In this document: in pieces, positions 63,033 to 64,000 of the stretch
Position numbering within the stretch: position 1 is the first letter of the stretch
How the letters are laid out: each line of letters opens with the position of its first letter
Assembly: GCA_900016875.1 (NCBI GenBank)
Contig: FCNR01000063.1
Coordinates: forward strand, 124,001 to 188,000
DNA from: Eubacteriaceae bacterium CHKCI004
GTDB taxonomy: Bacteria; Bacillota; Clostridia; Lachnospirales; Lachnospiraceae
Direction: 5' to 3'
DNA length: 64,000 nt
Program-made: the position numbers and the translations under genes
Notes under the pieces: model-generated
Told to the model about the DNA's origin: nothing
Database searches by the model: none
What the model saw: only the letters and a program-made list of their open reading frames with translations

Positions 63033-64000
63033 TTACGCTTGCTTAATATAATGAATTTCTTTCGGTACAAGGCAGGCTTCCAGTTTTTCTTCAAGATAAG
63101 CCCTAAGCTTCTCCATGTCAGGTTCAGCGGCGCCGGTGATATCCGCGCAGAGGATCAGACGGTGCTCCGGTCCCCAGCATGTGTAGGCGGAAGCAGAGGA
63201 GATTCCGTCGTAACCGGTCAATGTATCTTCCAGCTTCTCAAGGTCAAGGTAATCACGGCCGGTAAGATTTTCCACCATGATGGTTCGTCCGCAGCGTTCC
63301 ATGATATCCAGAGAGCCATCCGGAAGGATTCTGGCATGAAGCCCTGTCTGATAAAGCATTCCACCGCTGTATGGATTGGTGATCCGGTCGCTCCATCCTT
63401 TTGTCGGATGATCCATGATATAGAGGGATCCCCATGCGCCGTATGGCTGTTTGCGGCAGGTCTCGTCAAAGACGTAGGCTTTTACCAGAGTGTCCGGTGT
63501 GACATCGTGAATCAGCGTGGAGCCGGCGGCTTCATTGACATCTCCGGCTTTCACAAAATAATGTTTCGGGAAAAGACGTTCCGGCAGATGCTTTTTCAAG
63601 CGGCGCACAGAAGGTTCTGTGAGCATAGCGTTGACAATGATGTCCATACATTCCATAAAGATCTCAAGCTGCTGTCTGTCAAAACGATTCTCCCAGTACC
63701 GGAGTTCATAGTAGTAGAATCCTTTTTTGTTGGACATGATCTGCAGATGGAACGGCAGAGAATCAAGCTGGATTGGTTCTCTTTCTGCCGGTGCACCGCC
63801 GATGTCATCAAGATTCAGAATATCACCCTGGTATTGAATGAACATTTCATCCGCGTGCAGAGTGGAAGTATGGCAGCGCATGGTCTCCATGATTTCACGG
63901 GCGTGTCTGCGCAGAAGCTGCGGTACAGTCTCATGAGGCACGTTGGTGTAGCGGAAAAGATAAGTGGTAAACAGGCAGCCGGCCAGTCTGGTCCAGCGGC
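63033..64000 (-). CDS. NRPS-like protein: condensation domain plus adenylation C-terminal remnant (5' end outside window)
   Basis: The minus-strand frame is open to the window edge. The first visible part is the C-terminal half of a condensation-type domain: TNVPHETVPQLLRR, LPFHLQIMSNKKGFYYYELRYWENRFD and a long helix that follows. After it, YQTGLHARILPDGSLDIMERCGR resembles the A7-A8 region of adenylation domains, and LRAYLEEKLEACLVPKEIHYI their end. The large N-terminal adenylation subdomain with the A3-A5 motifs is missing between them, and no carrier domain follows. It may be a degenerate or repurposed synthetase. Confidence 0.7.
   Translation of the reverse strand, partial: RWTRLAGCLFTTYLFRYTNVPHETVPQLLRRHAREIMETMRCHTSTLHADEMFIQYQGDILNLDDIGGAPAEREPIQLDSLPFHLQIMSNKKGFYYYELRYWENRFDRQQLEIFMECMDIIVNAMLTEPSVRRLKKHLPERLFPKHYFVKAGDVNEAAGSTLIHDVTPDTLVKAYVFDETCRKQPYGAWGSLYIMDHPTKGWSDRITNPYSGGMLYQTGLHARILPDGSLDIMERCGRTIMVENLTGRDYLDLEKLEDTLTGYDGISSASAYTCWGPEHRLILCADITGAAEPDMEKLRAYLEEKLEACLVPKEIHYIKQA

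Overview
The window looks like chromosome from an anaerobic, spore-forming Firmicute of the class Clostridia, most likely family Lachnospiraceae; the genus cannot be read from sequence alone. The support is sporulation genes (gpr, spoIIP, GerMN and SleB-type proteins), Gram-positive style promoters and strong AGGAGG ribosome sites, a T-box leader, NfnAB, an ETF of the electron-bifurcating type, and the order comEA - two-component system - GerMN - comEC - holA - rpsT - gpr - spoIIP - lepA. No rRNA, CRISPR array, prophage or insertion sequence was seen. There is one tRNA, tRNA-Thr(GGT).

Layout. 1-2.2 kb: end of cysS, mrnC and a TrmH/RlmB methyltransferase. 2.3-7 kb: an unknown membrane protein, shikimate kinase, the tRNA, a SleB-like hydrolase and glnS. 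7-11 kb: nfnA-nfnB and guaB. 11-12 kb: a membrane-anchored amidase. 12.3-20.1 kb: a probable operon leuB-ilvD-ilvB-serA-asd-mscS. 20-32 kb: arginine synthesis (argH and argG on the minus strand, argCJBD on the plus strand), with two small-molecule transporters and a polar amino acid ABC importer between them. 32-43.7 kb: the competence/sporulation block, interrupted by a Phd/VapC-type toxin-antitoxin pair. 43.7-48.6 kb: a tryptophan-type T-box, trpD, a MATE transporter and lepA.

48.9-62.9 kb is the most unusual part. Every gene is on the plus strand: nitroreductase, acyl-CoA dehydrogenase, a free-standing C-terminal FAD domain of EtfA, a second acyl-CoA dehydrogenase, etfB, etfA, a BrnQ-type amino acid carrier, a hot-dog domain fused to a class III CoA-transferase, two more hot-dog proteins resembling beta-aminoacyl-CoA ammonia-lyases, a MoxR ATPase with a CoxE-like VWA protein, an EamA transporter and a MerR regulator. 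Read together, they suggest uptake of an amino acid, CoA activation, ammonia (or water) elimination to an enoyl-CoA, and ETF-dependent reduction. This parallels beta-alanine fermentation or the end of lysine fermentation. The substrate is not known, and the free EtfA half-domain, the fusion and the MoxR/VWA pair are not explained by the known pathways.

The last kilobase is the 3' part of a minus-strand NRPS-like gene in which a condensation domain runs straight into the C-terminal remnant of an adenylation domain.
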